Shown one piece after another: positions 52,636 through 62,278 of a DNA stretch of 64,000 nucleotides (the first letter of the stretch is position 1; every line of letters starts with the position of its first letter). Source of the stretch: Blattabacterium cuenoti (GTDB taxonomy: Bacteria > Bacteroidota > Bacteroidia > Flavobacteriales > Blattabacteriaceae); the NCBI RefSeq assembly GCF_014252395.1, contig NZ_CP059219.1, positions 44,779-108,778 on the forward strand, read 5' to 3'. Below the pieces are notes generated by a model. It saw only the letters and a program-made list of their open reading frames with translations. It did not search any database and had not been told where the DNA came from. The position numbers and the translations under genes are program-made.

Positions 52636-54330
52636 ATGGAAAATCAATTATTTTCTGGTTCAGAAATAGTAATAAAAGCGCTATTATATGAAGAGGTTGA
52701 GTATATATTTGGTTATCCAGGTGGAGCTATTATGCCTATATATGATTCTTTACATGATTATTTAAATATGATATCGCATATATTAATGAGACATGAACAA
52801 GGTTCTATTCATGCGGCTCAAGGATATGCTAGAGCAACTGGAAAAATAGGTATATGTTTTACTACATCAGGACCTGGAGCTACTAATTTGATTACTGGAT
52901 TAGCTGATGCTTTAATTGATAGTACACCTATTATTTGTATTACTGGACAAGTATCTTCTAATCTTTTAGGAACTGATGCATTTCAAGAAACAAATATTAT
53001 AGATATATCTCTTCCTGTAACAAAATGGAATATTCAAATTTTAAAAGCTAATGATATTTGTGAATCAATTCAAAAAGGGTTTTTTATAGCAAAAACAGGT
53101 AGACCAGGCCCAATTTTAATAGATATAACTAAAGATGCTCAATTACAAAAAACTGAATTTAGTTATTCACGTTGTGAACATATAAAAAATTTTCATCCAT
53201 TTCCTTCTATAGATTTAAAAAAAATAATAGAAGCAGCAGATTTAATAAATACTTCTAAAAAACCTTTAATTATTGTAGGACAAGGCGTTATATTATCAGA
53301 ATCAGAAGAAGAATTGAAAAAATTTGTTGAAAAAACAGGAATACCAGTAGCTAGTACTTTACTAGGATTAGGAGCATTAGATAGTACACATTACTTATAT
53401 GTAGGTATGTTAGGAATGCATGGTAATTATGCTCCAAATATTTTAACAAATCAATGTGACGTTTTAATTGCAGTGGGAATGAGATTTGATGATCGTGTTA
53501 CAGGTGATATAAATAAATATGCAAAACAAGCTAAAATTATTCATTTAGAAATAGATTATTCTGAAATAAACAAAAATATACTATGTCATATTCCAATTTT
53601 AGGAAATTGTAAAACTGCTTTAAAAAAGTTAATTCTTTACGTAAAAAAATCTTCTCATAAAGAATGGGTAAAAAAATTTATTCATTTTAAAGAAAAAGAA
53701 GATATAACAGTAATACAAAGCGATTTAAATCCAATAAAAAAAGGAATTACTATGGGAGAAGTTATAAAATGGATTAATTTATATAAACAAAAAAATGCAA
53801 TTTTAGTAACTGATGTAGGTCAACATCAAATGATAGCTTCTAGATATTTTAATTTTACTTATAAAAAAAGTCAAATAACTTCTGGTGGATTGGGGACTAT
53901 GGGATTTGCTTTACCAGCTTCAATAGGTGCTAAATTAGGAGCAAAAAATAGACAAGTAATTTGTATTGTTGGAGATGGAGGAATTCAAATGACAATACAA
54001 GAAATGGGTACTATATTACAAAATAATATTTCTATAAAAATTATATTATTAAATAATAATTTTTTGGGAATGGTACGACAATGGCAACAATTATTTTTTG
54101 ATAAACGTTATTCGTGTACAAAGTTAGTTAATCCAAACTTTATAAAATTAGCTAACGCTTATAATATTCAAGCAAAAAGAGTTGAAAAAAGAAATAAATT
54201 AAAAGAATCTGTAAAAAAAGCATTATATAATGAAAAAGCTTTTTTATTAGAAATTATAGTAGAAAAAGAAGATAATGTTTTTCCTATGATTCCTGCAGGA
54301 TCTGCTGTAAATGAAATTCGTTTAACATAA
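52636..54330 (+). CDS. ilvB: Acetolactate synthase large subunit
   Basis: First common enzyme of branched-chain amino acid synthesis, using thiamine diphosphate. The catalytic Glu lies in RHEQGSIHAAQGYARATGK, and the ThDP-binding region is GDGGIQMTIQEM with NNNFLGMVRQWQQ. I start it at Met 52636 (MENQLFSGSEIV, 564 residues), four bases after the ilvD stop, where relatives begin; an in-frame ATG at 52612 would overlap ilvD by 20 bp and add eight residues. The ilvN regulatory subunit follows after 13 bp. Confidence 0.96.
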   Translation: MENQLFSGSEIVIKALLYEEVEYIFGYPGGAIMPIYDSLHDYLNMISHILMRHEQGSIHAAQGYARATGKIGICFTTSGPGATNLITGLADALIDSTPIICITGQVSSNLLGTDAFQETNIIDISLPVTKWNIQILKANDICESIQKGFFIAKTGRPGPILIDITKDAQLQKTEFSYSRCEHIKNFHPFPSIDLKKIIEAADLINTSKKPLIIVGQGVILSESEEELKKFVEKTGIPVASTLLGLGALDSTHYLYVGMLGMHGNYAPNILTNQCDVLIAVGMRFDDRVTGDINKYAKQAKIIHLEIDYSEINKNILCHIPILGNCKTALKKLILYVKKSSHKEWVKKFIHFKEKEDITVIQSDLNPIKKGITMGEVIKWINLYKQKNAILVTDVGQHQMIASRYFNFTYKKSQITSGGLGTMGFALPASIGAKLGAKNRQVICIVGDGGIQMTIQEMGTILQNNISIKIILLNNNFLGMVRQWQQLFFDKRYSCTKLVNPNFIKLANAYNIQAKRVEKRNKLKESVKKALYNEKAFLLEIIVEKEDNVFPMIPAGSAVNEIRLT

Positions 54331-54343
54331 ATATTTATATACT

Positions 54344-54655
54344 ATGAAGAATCAATTCAGAATAATAATTTTAGGAGAAAATGAAACAAGATTATTAAGT
54401 AGAATTCTTATTCTATTAAATAGAAGAAATTTTAAAACTAATCATATTAATGTATCTAATAATATTGTCAATGGAACTATTGGAAATTGTCAATATGTTT
54501 TAGATTTAGAATGTAATGAAGATCAACTAATAAAAGTAAAAAAATTAATTGAAAAATTAATTGGAATAATTCATGTCTATTATTCTAAAATAGAAGGAAA
54601 AAATTATAAAAATAATTCTTGGAAAAAAATAAATTTACCATTAGCAACATCTTAA
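54344..54655 (+). CDS. ilvN: Acetolactate synthase small (regulatory) subunit, short form
   Basis: An ACT-domain protein of 103 residues that binds the large subunit and normally mediates valine feedback. Only the N-terminal ACT domain is present (FRIIILGENETRLLSRILI, NRRNFKTNHINV, then the second half to about residue 85). Flavobacterial small subunits are usually about 170 residues with a second C-terminal domain; that part is missing. E. coli IlvN is about this short, so activity as an activator is possible. Loss or change of valine inhibition is inference. Confidence 0.88.
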   Translation: MKNQFRIIILGENETRLLSRILILLNRRNFKTNHINVSNNIVNGTIGNCQYVLDLECNEDQLIKVKKLIEKLIGIIHVYYSKIEGKNYKNNSWKKINLPLATS

Positions 54656-54671
54656 ATAAAAAAATAAAATC

Positions 54672-55712
54672 ATGAAAATTAAATTTGGATCTGTTGAAGA
54701 AAATATTGTTACAAGAGAAGAATTTTCTTTAGAAAAAGCTAGAAAAATATTAAAAAAAGAAACTATTTCTATATTAGGATATGGTGTTCAGGGACCTGGA
54801 CAATCACTAAATTTAAAAGATAATGGATTTAAAGTTATAATAGGACAAAGAAAAAATTCTTCTTCTTGGGAAAAAGCTTTAAAAGATGGATGGGAAGAAA
54901 AAAAAAATCTTTTCTCTTTAGAAGAAGCTTCTGAAAAAGGTACAATATTAATGTATTTACTATCAGACGCAGGTCAAATATCTTTTTGGCCCATACTTAA
55001 TAAATACCTTACTAAAGGTAAGTCTTTATATTTTTCACATGGATTTGGATTAACTTTTTTTGATAAAACTAAAATATATCCTTCTAAAGATATAGATATT
55101 TTTTTAGTAGCTCCTAAAGGATCAGGAACTAGTTTAAGAAGACTTTTTAAACAAGGAAAAGGAATTAATTCTAGTTATGCTATTTATCAAGATTATAGTG
55201 GTAAAAGTTTAGAAAAAGCTATATCAATTGGAATAGGAATAGGATCTGGATATTTGTTTGAAACAAGTTTTAAAAATGAAGTATTATCTGATTTAGTAGG
55301 AGAAAGAGGGACTTTAATGGGAGCTATACAAGGAATTTTTGCAGCACAATATCAAATATTAAGAAAAAAAGGACATTCTCCTTCAGAATCTTTTAATGAA
55401 ACAGTAGAAGAATTAACTCAGAGTTTAATGCCTTTAGTGTCAGAAAAAGGAATGGATTGGATGTATGAAAATTGTTCTACAACAGCTCAAAGAGGAGCTT
55501 TAGATTGGTGGAAAAAATTTAGAGATGCTACATTACCAATATTTAATGAATTATATGAAGAAGTTTCTTCAGGAAGAGAAGCTGAAAGAATTATAGAAGC
55601 AAATAGTGATATAGACTATAGAATAAAATTAAATAAAGAGTTACAAGATTTAAAAAAAAGTGAATTATGGGAAGTAGGATCTGTTATTCGTGATTTAAGA
55701 CCAAAAAAATAA
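54672..55712 (+). CDS. ilvC: Ketol-acid reductoisomerase
   Basis: Second step of isoleucine and valine synthesis, an isomerisation with NADPH-dependent reduction. The nucleotide-binding loop is GYGVQGPGQSLNLKDNG, and APKGSGTSLRRLF, ERGTLMGAIQGIFAAQY and the metal-binding carboxylates in the knotted C-terminal domain are seen. 346 residues fits the short class. It lies 16 bp after ilvN. Confidence 0.96.
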   Translation: MKIKFGSVEENIVTREEFSLEKARKILKKETISILGYGVQGPGQSLNLKDNGFKVIIGQRKNSSSWEKALKDGWEEKKNLFSLEEASEKGTILMYLLSDAGQISFWPILNKYLTKGKSLYFSHGFGLTFFDKTKIYPSKDIDIFLVAPKGSGTSLRRLFKQGKGINSSYAIYQDYSGKSLEKAISIGIGIGSGYLFETSFKNEVLSDLVGERGTLMGAIQGIFAAQYQILRKKGHSPSESFNETVEELTQSLMPLVSEKGMDWMYENCSTTAQRGALDWWKKFRDATLPIFNELYEEVSSGREAERIIEANSDIDYRIKLNKELQDLKKSELWEVGSVIRDLRPKK

Positions 55713-55752
55713 TTTTTTTCATTTTTATTAACATTATTTATCTTTTAAAAGA

Positions 55753-57018
55753 TTGAAAAATAAATTACAAGGATATTTCCCTTCTTATGAAGATGTAATT
55801 AGAGCTAAAAATATATTAAAAAATATTATTTATGAAACTCCATTACAAAAAAATTTTCTTTTATCAGAAAAATATAAAGCTAATATTTTTTTGAAAAGAG
55901 AAGACTTACAAATTATTCGTTCATATAAAATTAGAGGAGCTTATAATAAAATAAAAAGTTTATCCCATATAGAACTAAAAAAAGGAATTGTTTGCGCAAG
56001 TGCAGGAAATCATGCACAAGGAGTAGCTTATTCTTGTAATATTTTAAAAATACCAGGTAAAATTTATATGCCTAGTACTACGCCTAAACAAAAAGTAGAA
56101 AGAGTAAAAATGTTTGGAAAAGAGTATGTTGAAATAATTCTTATTGGAGATACTTTTGATTCAGTTAGTAATGAAGCAATAAAATATTGTAAAAAAAATG
56201 CAAAAATATTTATTCATCCTTTTGATGATATTAAAATTATTGAAGGACAAGCTACTGTAGGTTTAGAAATTTTACAACAATCTATTTTAGATATAGACTT
56301 TATTTTTATTCCTATTGGAGGAGGAGGATTAGCTTCTGGTATAGGAAGCCATTTTAAACAATTTAGTCCAAAAACTAAAATTATAGGAGTTGAACCTAAA
56401 GGTGCTCCATCTATGAGTTTTTCTTTAAAAAAAGGAAAAGTGATAGAATTAAAAACAATAGATAAATTTATTGATGGGGCTTCGGTAAAAAAAGTTGGAA
56501 ACTTAAATTTTAATATATGTAATCAAGTATTACATGATATAAAAACAGTTCCAGAAGGAAAAGTTTGTACAACTATTTTAGATTTATACAATTTAGAAGC
56601 TATTGTAGCAGAACCAGCTGGAGCACTTTCAATAGCAGCTTTAGATTTTTATTCTGAAAAAATAAAAGATAAAACTATTGTTTGTATTTTAAGTGGAGGT
56701 AATAATGATATTACTAGAACAGAAGAAATAAGAGAAAGATCTTTATTATATGAAGATAAAAAACATTATTTTATAGTTAAATTTCCACAAAGAGCTGGAG
56801 CTTTAAAAGAATTTGTAAATAATATTTTAGGACCAAAAGATGATATAGCTTATTTTGAATATTCTAAAAAAACTTCTAAAGAAGAAGGTCCAGCTATTAT
56901 AGGAATAGAATTAGCAGATAAAAATGAATTTTCTGTATTATTAGGAAGAATGAAAAAACATAGAGTTCATTTTCAATATCTAAATAAAAATCCAGATTTA
57001 TTTCGTGTACTTATTTAA
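55753..57018 (+). CDS. ilvA: Threonine ammonia-lyase (threonine deaminase)
   Basis: Makes 2-oxobutanoate for isoleucine synthesis. The PLP lysine is in IRSYKIRGAYNKI, the phosphate loop is IPIGGGGLASG, and SAGNHAQGVAYS is the substrate loop. The C-terminal region after residue 335 (HYFIVKFPQRAGALKEFVNN) is an ACT-like regulatory domain, so allosteric control by isoleucine is expected. It begins with TTG at 55753; no in-frame ATG is nearby and the first residues align with the family, so I accept it. Last gene of the ilv cluster; a tRNA-Leu gene converges on it. Confidence 0.94.
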   Translation: MKNKLQGYFPSYEDVIRAKNILKNIIYETPLQKNFLLSEKYKANIFLKREDLQIIRSYKIRGAYNKIKSLSHIELKKGIVCASAGNHAQGVAYSCNILKIPGKIYMPSTTPKQKVERVKMFGKEYVEIILIGDTFDSVSNEAIKYCKKNAKIFIHPFDDIKIIEGQATVGLEILQQSILDIDFIFIPIGGGGLASGIGSHFKQFSPKTKIIGVEPKGAPSMSFSLKKGKVIELKTIDKFIDGASVKKVGNLNFNICNQVLHDIKTVPEGKVCTTILDLYNLEAIVAEPAGALSIAALDFYSEKIKDKTIVCILSGGNNDITRTEEIRERSLLYEDKKHYFIVKFPQRAGALKEFVNNILGPKDDIAYFEYSKKTSKEEGPAIIGIELADKNEFSVLLGRMKKHRVHFQYLNKNPDLFRVLI

Positions 57019-57025
57019 ATTTATG

Positions 57026-57111
57026 TACCCACGACTGGATTTGAACCAGCACATCCTAAATAGGATACCACCCCCTCAAAGTGGCGTGTCTACCAATTTC
57101 ACCACGTGGGC
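57026..57111 (-). tRNA. tRNA-Leu (anticodon GAG)
   Basis: An 86-base cloverleaf on the minus strand. Acceptor GCCCACG pairs with CGTGGGT (first pair G:U) and the discriminator is A; CCA is not encoded. D-stem is GTG/CAC, the anticodon loop reads TTGAGGG with GAG at 34-36, the class II variable arm has stem ATCCTA/TAGGAT, and the T-loop is TTCAAAT. It reads CTC and CTT codons. It lies between ilvA and dapB on the opposite strand. Confidence 0.95.
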
Positions 57112-57158
57112 TTATTTTTTTAAATAAGTTAAATTTTTATTAATTAAAAAAAAAATAT

Positions 57159-57863
57159 ATGAATATAGCAATAATAGGATATGGAAAAATGGGTAAAACT
57201 ATAGAAAAAATATTAAAAATTAGAAATCATAATATTTCATTATGTTATGATGAAACTCCTACTTCATTTTTATTAAAAGGAACAGATGTAGCAATAGAGT
57301 TTAGTGAACCTTATTCTGCGTTTAATAATATTCTATTATGTATAAAAAATAATATACCTATAGTAAGCGGAACTACAGGTTGGTTAGAAAAATTTGAAAC
57401 TATTAAAAAAATATGCATAGAAAAAAATGGTTCTTTTTTATATTCTTCTAATTTTAGTATTGGTATGAATATTTTTTTTGAAATTAATAAAAAATTATCA
57501 AAACTGTTGTATCCATATACTAATAATTTTGATGTAGAAATAGAAGAAATTCATCATAAAGAAAAAATAGATAAACCTAGTGGAACTGCAATTTCTTTAG
57601 CAAAAGATATCATAAATAATAAAATGAAAGAAACTTGGACAAGTAATGAAAAAAAAACAAAACATCAAATTTTAATTTTTTCAAAAAGATTAGAAAACGA
57701 ACCAGGAACACATACTATTTTGTATAAATCTAAAATAGAAAATATAAAAATTCAACATAAAGCTCATAATAGAGATGGTTTTGCTTTTGGAGCTATTATT
57801 GCTGCAGAATGGATTAAAGATAAAAAAGGAGTCTTTTATATGAAAGATGTATTAGGTTTATAA
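57159..57863 (+). CDS. dapB: 4-hydroxy-tetrahydrodipicolinate reductase
   Basis: Second committed step of the diaminopimelate and lysine pathway, for cell wall and lysine supply. The dinucleotide motif is GYGKMGKTI at residues 7-15, and the substrate motif EEIHHKEKIDKPSGTA has the catalytic His and Lys. 234 residues is typical for Bacteroidota. It is followed after 12 bp by lepB. Confidence 0.95.
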   Translation: MNIAIIGYGKMGKTIEKILKIRNHNISLCYDETPTSFLLKGTDVAIEFSEPYSAFNNILLCIKNNIPIVSGTTGWLEKFETIKKICIEKNGSFLYSSNFSIGMNIFFEINKKLSKLLYPYTNNFDVEIEEIHHKEKIDKPSGTAISLAKDIINNKMKETWTSNEKKTKHQILIFSKRLENEPGTHTILYKSKIENIKIQHKAHNRDGFAFGAIIAAEWIKDKKGVFYMKDVLGL

Positions 57864-57875
57864 TAAAAAATTTAT

Positions 57876-59363
57876 ATGCATCAATATTTTTTTTATAGTA
57901 GTATTTTTTTATGTTTTGAATATTTTATTCATATTTTAGGTACATATAATCTTTATAAAAAATTAGGTATAAGTTCTTGGAAAGTTTTTATACCTATATA
58001 TAATATTTTTATACTTTTAAAAATTTATGGAAGATCTATATGGTATATTTTTTTCTTATTTGTTCCATTAACAAGTATTATTTTATTTTTTATTTTATGG
58101 ATTGATTTAATTCGATCTTTTGGTAAAACAAAAAAAAAAGATATTATTTTATTTTTATTATCTGCAGGAGTATTATATATTTATTATATAAATTTTTTTG
58201 ATAAATCTATAAAAGTAAAAAAAATAATAAAAAAAGATAATCATACAGGAATTTTATTAGCAGTAGTCCTTTCTTTTATAACACATATTTATATAGTTCA
58301 ACCTTTCGTTATTCCTACTTCTTCTATGGAAAAAAGTTTATTAGTTGGAGATTTTATACTGGTTAGTAAAATACATTATGGATTGAGAATGCCTATGGCT
58401 CCTATTTTTATTCCTTTTATGCATAATAATATTATTGGTAAGATTAAATCTTATATATCATTTTTTAAATATCCTTATTTTCGTTTTTCTCCTATAGATT
58501 TTATACAAAGAAATGATATCGTAGTTTTTAATTTTCCTAAAGATATTAATCATAAAATAATAGACAGAAAAGATAATTATATTAAACGTTGTGTAGGATT
58601 ACCTGGAGATTTAATTTATATTAAAAAAGGAATTTTATTTATTAATCATAAAAAAGAAAAATCTTTTTTAGAAAAACAAGAATCTTTTTTTATTAAAACT
58701 AAAAATATTCCTCTAAATACAGAATATCTTAAAAATGATATGGATATTGAAGATATTGATTTTTTTGGAGAAAAAAATAATGAATATTATTATCAAATTA
58801 TGTTAACCAAAAAAAAAGCTATTGAAATAAAAAATTTATTTGATAATATAATTTATATAAAAAAAAATATTTTTCCTTTTAATTTTAAAGAACCATCTAT
58901 TTTTCCAAACCATTTTAATTGGAATAGAGATTTTTTTGGACCATTACATATTCCTAAAAAAGGAGAATTAATTGAATTAAATTTTAAAAATATTCATATT
59001 TATCATGAAATTTTATCTTTTGAAAAGATAGAAAAAGTAATTTATAATTCTAAAAAATTTTTTAAAATAAAAAAAAATTATTATTTCATGATGGGAGACA
59101 ATAGACATAATTCTTATGATTCTCGTTATTGGGGATTTGTTCCTGAAGATCATATAGTGGGTAAACCATTATTTATATGGATGAGTATAGATTGGAATCG
59201 TAAAAATCCTTTAAACTTTTTTAATTGGAAATTTCGTTTTAATCGTATTATGACAACAATAGATGGAAAAAATTCTTATTTTATCCATTTTTTTATATTT
59301 TCTATTATATATTTTTTATATTTATTTTTTATAAAAAAAACTACCTATAAAATAACCAGATAA
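57876..59363 (+). CDS. lepB: Signal peptidase I with an N-terminal membrane extension
   Basis: Cleaves signal peptides of exported proteins at the outer face of the inner membrane. After several N-terminal helices (about residues 1-110, a DUF5684-like region) comes the catalytic domain: nucleophile Ser150 in PTSSMEKSL, general base Lys237 in NYIKRCVGLPGD, and GDNRHNSYDSRYWGFVPEDH. A last helix near 470-490 is present. The length (495) and large insert between the boxes fit flavobacterial LepB. Its 3' end overlaps the convergent rhomboid gene by 42 bp. Confidence 0.93.
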   Translation: MHQYFFYSSIFLCFEYFIHILGTYNLYKKLGISSWKVFIPIYNIFILLKIYGRSIWYIFFLFVPLTSIILFFILWIDLIRSFGKTKKKDIILFLLSAGVLYIYYINFFDKSIKVKKIIKKDNHTGILLAVVLSFITHIYIVQPFVIPTSSMEKSLLVGDFILVSKIHYGLRMPMAPIFIPFMHNNIIGKIKSYISFFKYPYFRFSPIDFIQRNDIVVFNFPKDINHKIIDRKDNYIKRCVGLPGDLIYIKKGILFINHKKEKSFLEKQESFFIKTKNIPLNTEYLKNDMDIEDIDFFGEKNNEYYYQIMLTKKKAIEIKNLFDNIIYIKKNIFPFNFKEPSIFPNHFNWNRDFFGPLHIPKKGELIELNFKNIHIYHEILSFEKIEKVIYNSKKFFKIKKNYYFMMGDNRHNSYDSRYWGFVPEDHIVGKPLFIWMSIDWNRKNPLNFFNWKFRFNRIMTTIDGKNSYFIHFFIFSIIYFLYLFFIKKTTYKITR

Positions 59364-60011
59364 AATCCCACCAACATGAGCAAAATGTGCAACTCCAGGT
59401 GCTAAATTAAAAATGGATGAAATAATACTTCCAAAAATGAAAATTAAAAGAGCTTTTCTTACAGCTATAGGAAAAGGAAAAGGTAAAATAAAAATTTTAT
59501 GTTCTGGAAAAAACTTAGCAAAAGCTCCTACTATTCCACTTACTGCTCCAGAAGCTCCCATCATAGGAGAATACATAGAACTATAAAGATTAATTCTTTG
59601 ATTTTCATTTAAATAATACAATGTTTTTTTAGCTTGTGAAAAATCTAATGTTTGAAGAAAAAAATACATAACACTAGTATTGAAAATAATTTGTAAAAAT
59701 GCTGCTAAAATACCTGATAAAAAATATATTATCATAAATTTTTTAATTCCCAATAAAGTTTCTATTTGTCCTCCAAACATAAATAAAGCTAACATATTAA
59801 AAATTATATGTAAAAAAAGACGTTTAGAATGCACAAACATATGAGTTAAAATTTGATATAATTCAAATCGTCCATCTAAAGGATGATATAGAGAAAGAAT
59901 ACTTTCTATTTTATATTGAGAGAAAACAAATATAGCTGTATATACAAGTATATTAATACTAATTAAATGTTTTACACCATCTGAGTTGATGTTGTTATTA
60001 TAGTAATTCAC
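59322..60011 (-). CDS. Rhomboid-family intramembrane serine protease
   Basis: A 229-residue polytopic membrane protease. The catalytic dyad is Ser154 in GASGAVSG and His212 in AHFAHVGG, with HIIFNMLALFMFGG providing the oxyanion residues. Six hydrophobic segments are visible. Substrates are unknown. It is last in a minus-strand set (TPR, ribH, mutL, rhomboid), its ATG overlapping the mutL stop by four bases. Confidence 0.92.
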   Translation of the reverse strand: MNYYNNNINSDGVKHLISINILVYTAIFVFSQYKIESILSLYHPLDGRFELYQILTHMFVHSKRLFLHIIFNMLALFMFGGQIETLLGIKKFMIIYFLSGILAAFLQIIFNTSVMYFFLQTLDFSQAKKTLYYLNENQRINLYSSMYSPMMGASGAVSGIVGAFAKFFPEHKIFILPFPFPIAVRKALLIFIFGSIISSIFNLAPGVAHFAHVGGILSGYFIGSFFYKK

Positions 60012-61780
60012 TTTTTAAAAATTTTTTCAAAAAATTGTTTTTTTAAAACAAAAAATATAGGTTTTCCTGAAAATGTATAATATGGTTTTTCGCAAGAAAA
60101 TAAATCTTTAACTAAACTTTCCATTTTATCAGAAGATAATTTAGTACCACACTTTATAGATGCAAATTTTGATATAGAAATAAGTATTTTATTATTATTT
60201 TTTTCTTTTTCTCCTTGAATAAAATTATATTTCAAAATATTTTGAAATATATCAACTAATACATTTTGATGTATTTTTTCAGGAATAGAATATAAATAAA
60301 CATATTCATTAAAAAAATATAAATGAAATCCAAAATCCATAAGATTTTTACTTATTTTTTTTAAATAAAAAAATTCTTTTTTTAGAAGTTTCATTTTTAT
60401 AGGAAAAAGAAGTAGTTGACTGATTAAATTTTTTCTTTTTTTTAAAAAAAATTCAAATAATATATTTTTATGTGCTCTATGTTGATCAATTATCATCATA
60501 TCTTCATTATTTAACGAATAAATTATATATTTTCTATTCATTTGAAACATTTTTATTTTTTTTTTAAATGAAACAGAATAATGATATAATAAATCATTTG
60601 AAAAATGATGATTTCTAACAATAGAATTAGATTCACTAATATTTTGAAATAAATTTTTTATTTGAAAAACTTTTTTTTTATTGTAAAATGTTTCAATATT
60701 ATTAAAAAATGAATGATAATAATTAAAATTATCATTTTTAAATGAATTAGAATCAAACGAAATATTATATTTTTTTAATTCTTTATTTTTAACTTCATAT
60801 TGATGAAATAATACATTCTTAATCTCTTGTTGTATCATAGTCCCTATGATATCCTCTTTTTCTAATTTTACTTCTTTTTTTTCAGGATGTACATTCCAAT
60901 TTAATAAATTAGAATCTACATGAATAAAAATAAAATAAGAAATTGTTTTTAATTCTTTTAAAAATCCATCATAAGCATGAATAATTTTATTATGCAAAAA
61001 TATATGAGTAACACTTCTATAATTTATTAATATAAATTGATTTCCTTTTTTTACAGAAGAATCTGGAATACTTACAAATCCTTTTACAAAAATTTTATTT
61101 TTTTTTATAAAAATTGGTGAAAAATTCTTTTTTTTATTTTTAAAAATTTCTTCTATTCTTTGTTTTAAAGAAGTCTTTTTCAAAAAAAAAATCATTTTAT
61201 TATTATGATAAAAGCGATATGTAATATCTCTATGTGCTAAAACTATTTTATAAAATTCATTAATAATATGTAAAAATTCTATTCTAGAAGATTTTAAAAA
61301 TTGTCTTCTAGCGGGTATTTTATAAAAAATATTTTTTACAGAAATTCTTGTTCCTTTTAACATATTTAAAGGAATTTCTTTTTTTATTTTTCCTTCTTCT
61401 ATAAAAAGATGAATTCCCATTGAACTTTTTTTATTTTTAGTTTGTATCTCTAATTGAGATATCAGTGCAATAGAAGATAAAGCTTCTCCCCTAAATCCCT
61501 TAGTTTTAATTTGGAAAATATCATCTATTTTATTTATTTTTGAAGTAGCATATCTTTTAAAACTCATTTTTGCATCATGAATATTCATACCTTCTCCATC
61601 ATCTATTAATTGAATTAATGTTTTTCCTGAATTTTTTATAAAAATATCAATTTTTTTAGCATTTGCATCTATTGCATTTTCTAAAAGCTCTCTTAAAACG
61701 GAAGAAGGACGTAATATAACTTCTCCTGCAGCTATTTGATTAATTACTTTTTTTGATAAAAACTTAATTAATCCCTTCAT
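60008..61780 (-). CDS. mutL: DNA mismatch repair protein MutL
   Basis: ATPase that couples mismatch recognition to strand removal. The GHKL ATPase motifs are intact: ELLENAIDAN (31-40), DDGEGM (60-65) and TKGFRGEALSS (93-103). The C-terminal domain is recognisable, but the endonuclease motif DQHAxxE reads DQHRAHK at 432-438, with Lys438 in place of the metal-binding Glu, and no CPHGRP-like motif is seen near the end (PYYTFSGKP). Nicking activity is doubtful; some lineages use other nicking proteins. 590 residues. Confidence 0.94.
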   Translation of the reverse strand: MKGLIKFLSKKVINQIAAGEVILRPSSVLRELLENAIDANAKKIDIFIKNSGKTLIQLIDDGEGMNIHDAKMSFKRYATSKINKIDDIFQIKTKGFRGEALSSIALISQLEIQTKNKKSSMGIHLFIEEGKIKKEIPLNMLKGTRISVKNIFYKIPARRQFLKSSRIEFLHIINEFYKIVLAHRDITYRFYHNNKMIFFLKKTSLKQRIEEIFKNKKKNFSPIFIKKNKIFVKGFVSIPDSSVKKGNQFILINYRSVTHIFLHNKIIHAYDGFLKELKTISYFIFIHVDSNLLNWNVHPEKKEVKLEKEDIIGTMIQQEIKNVLFHQYEVKNKELKKYNISFDSNSFKNDNFNYYHSFFNNIETFYNKKKVFQIKNLFQNISESNSIVRNHHFSNDLLYHYSVSFKKKIKMFQMNRKYIIYSLNNEDMMIIDQHRAHKNILFEFFLKKRKNLISQLLLFPIKMKLLKKEFFYLKKISKNLMDFGFHLYFFNEYVYLYSIPEKIHQNVLVDIFQNILKYNFIQGEKEKNNNKILISISKFASIKCGTKLSSDKMESLVKDLFSCEKPYYTFSGKPIFFVLKKQFFEKIFKK

Positions 61781-62263
61781 TTATTTAATAGATTTTTTAA
61801 ATAAAGACATATATATAGCTGTTTTAGCACATTCTATACCTTTATTGCCATTTTTTCCACCTGATCTTTCAAAAGATTGTTTCTTATTTTTATCAGTAAG
61901 TACACAAAATATAACAGGAACATCATATTTTATATTTATATCCTTAATTCCTTGTGAAATAGATTGACATAAATATTTAAAATGATAAGTATCTCCTTCT
62001 ATTAAGGATCCTATTACAATAATAGAATCAAAATTATAACAATTTGCTATTTTTTTAGAAGAATAAATTAATTCATAACTACCTGGTACTTTCCAAGTTT
62101 TTATTTTTTCTTTTAAAATTCCTAACTGAATTAAAGTATCATATGCTCCTTGATATAATCTATAAGTAATTTCTTTATTCCATAAAGATAGAATAATAGC
62201 AAATTTTAAATTTGCATTTTTTATTTTTTTTTTATCTAAAAAATAAATAGGATATTCTTTCAT
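61781..62263 (-). CDS. ribH: 6,7-dimethyl-8-ribityllumazine synthase
   Basis: Penultimate step of riboflavin synthesis. Motifs are FAIILSLWNKEI, VPGSYEL, GSLIEGDTYHFKYLC with the catalytic His, and FCVLTDKNKKQ. 160 residues. It starts 15 bp after the TPR gene and ends directly against the mutL start. I recall the set TPR-ribH-mutL-rhomboid as conserved in flavobacteria. Confidence 0.94.
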   Translation of the reverse strand: MKEYPIYFLDKKKIKNANLKFAIILSLWNKEITYRLYQGAYDTLIQLGILKEKIKTWKVPGSYELIYSSKKIANCYNFDSIIVIGSLIEGDTYHFKYLCQSISQGIKDINIKYDVPVIFCVLTDKNKKQSFERSGGKNGNKGIECAKTAIYMSLFKKSIK

Positions 62264-62278
62264 AAAACATGAGTTAAT

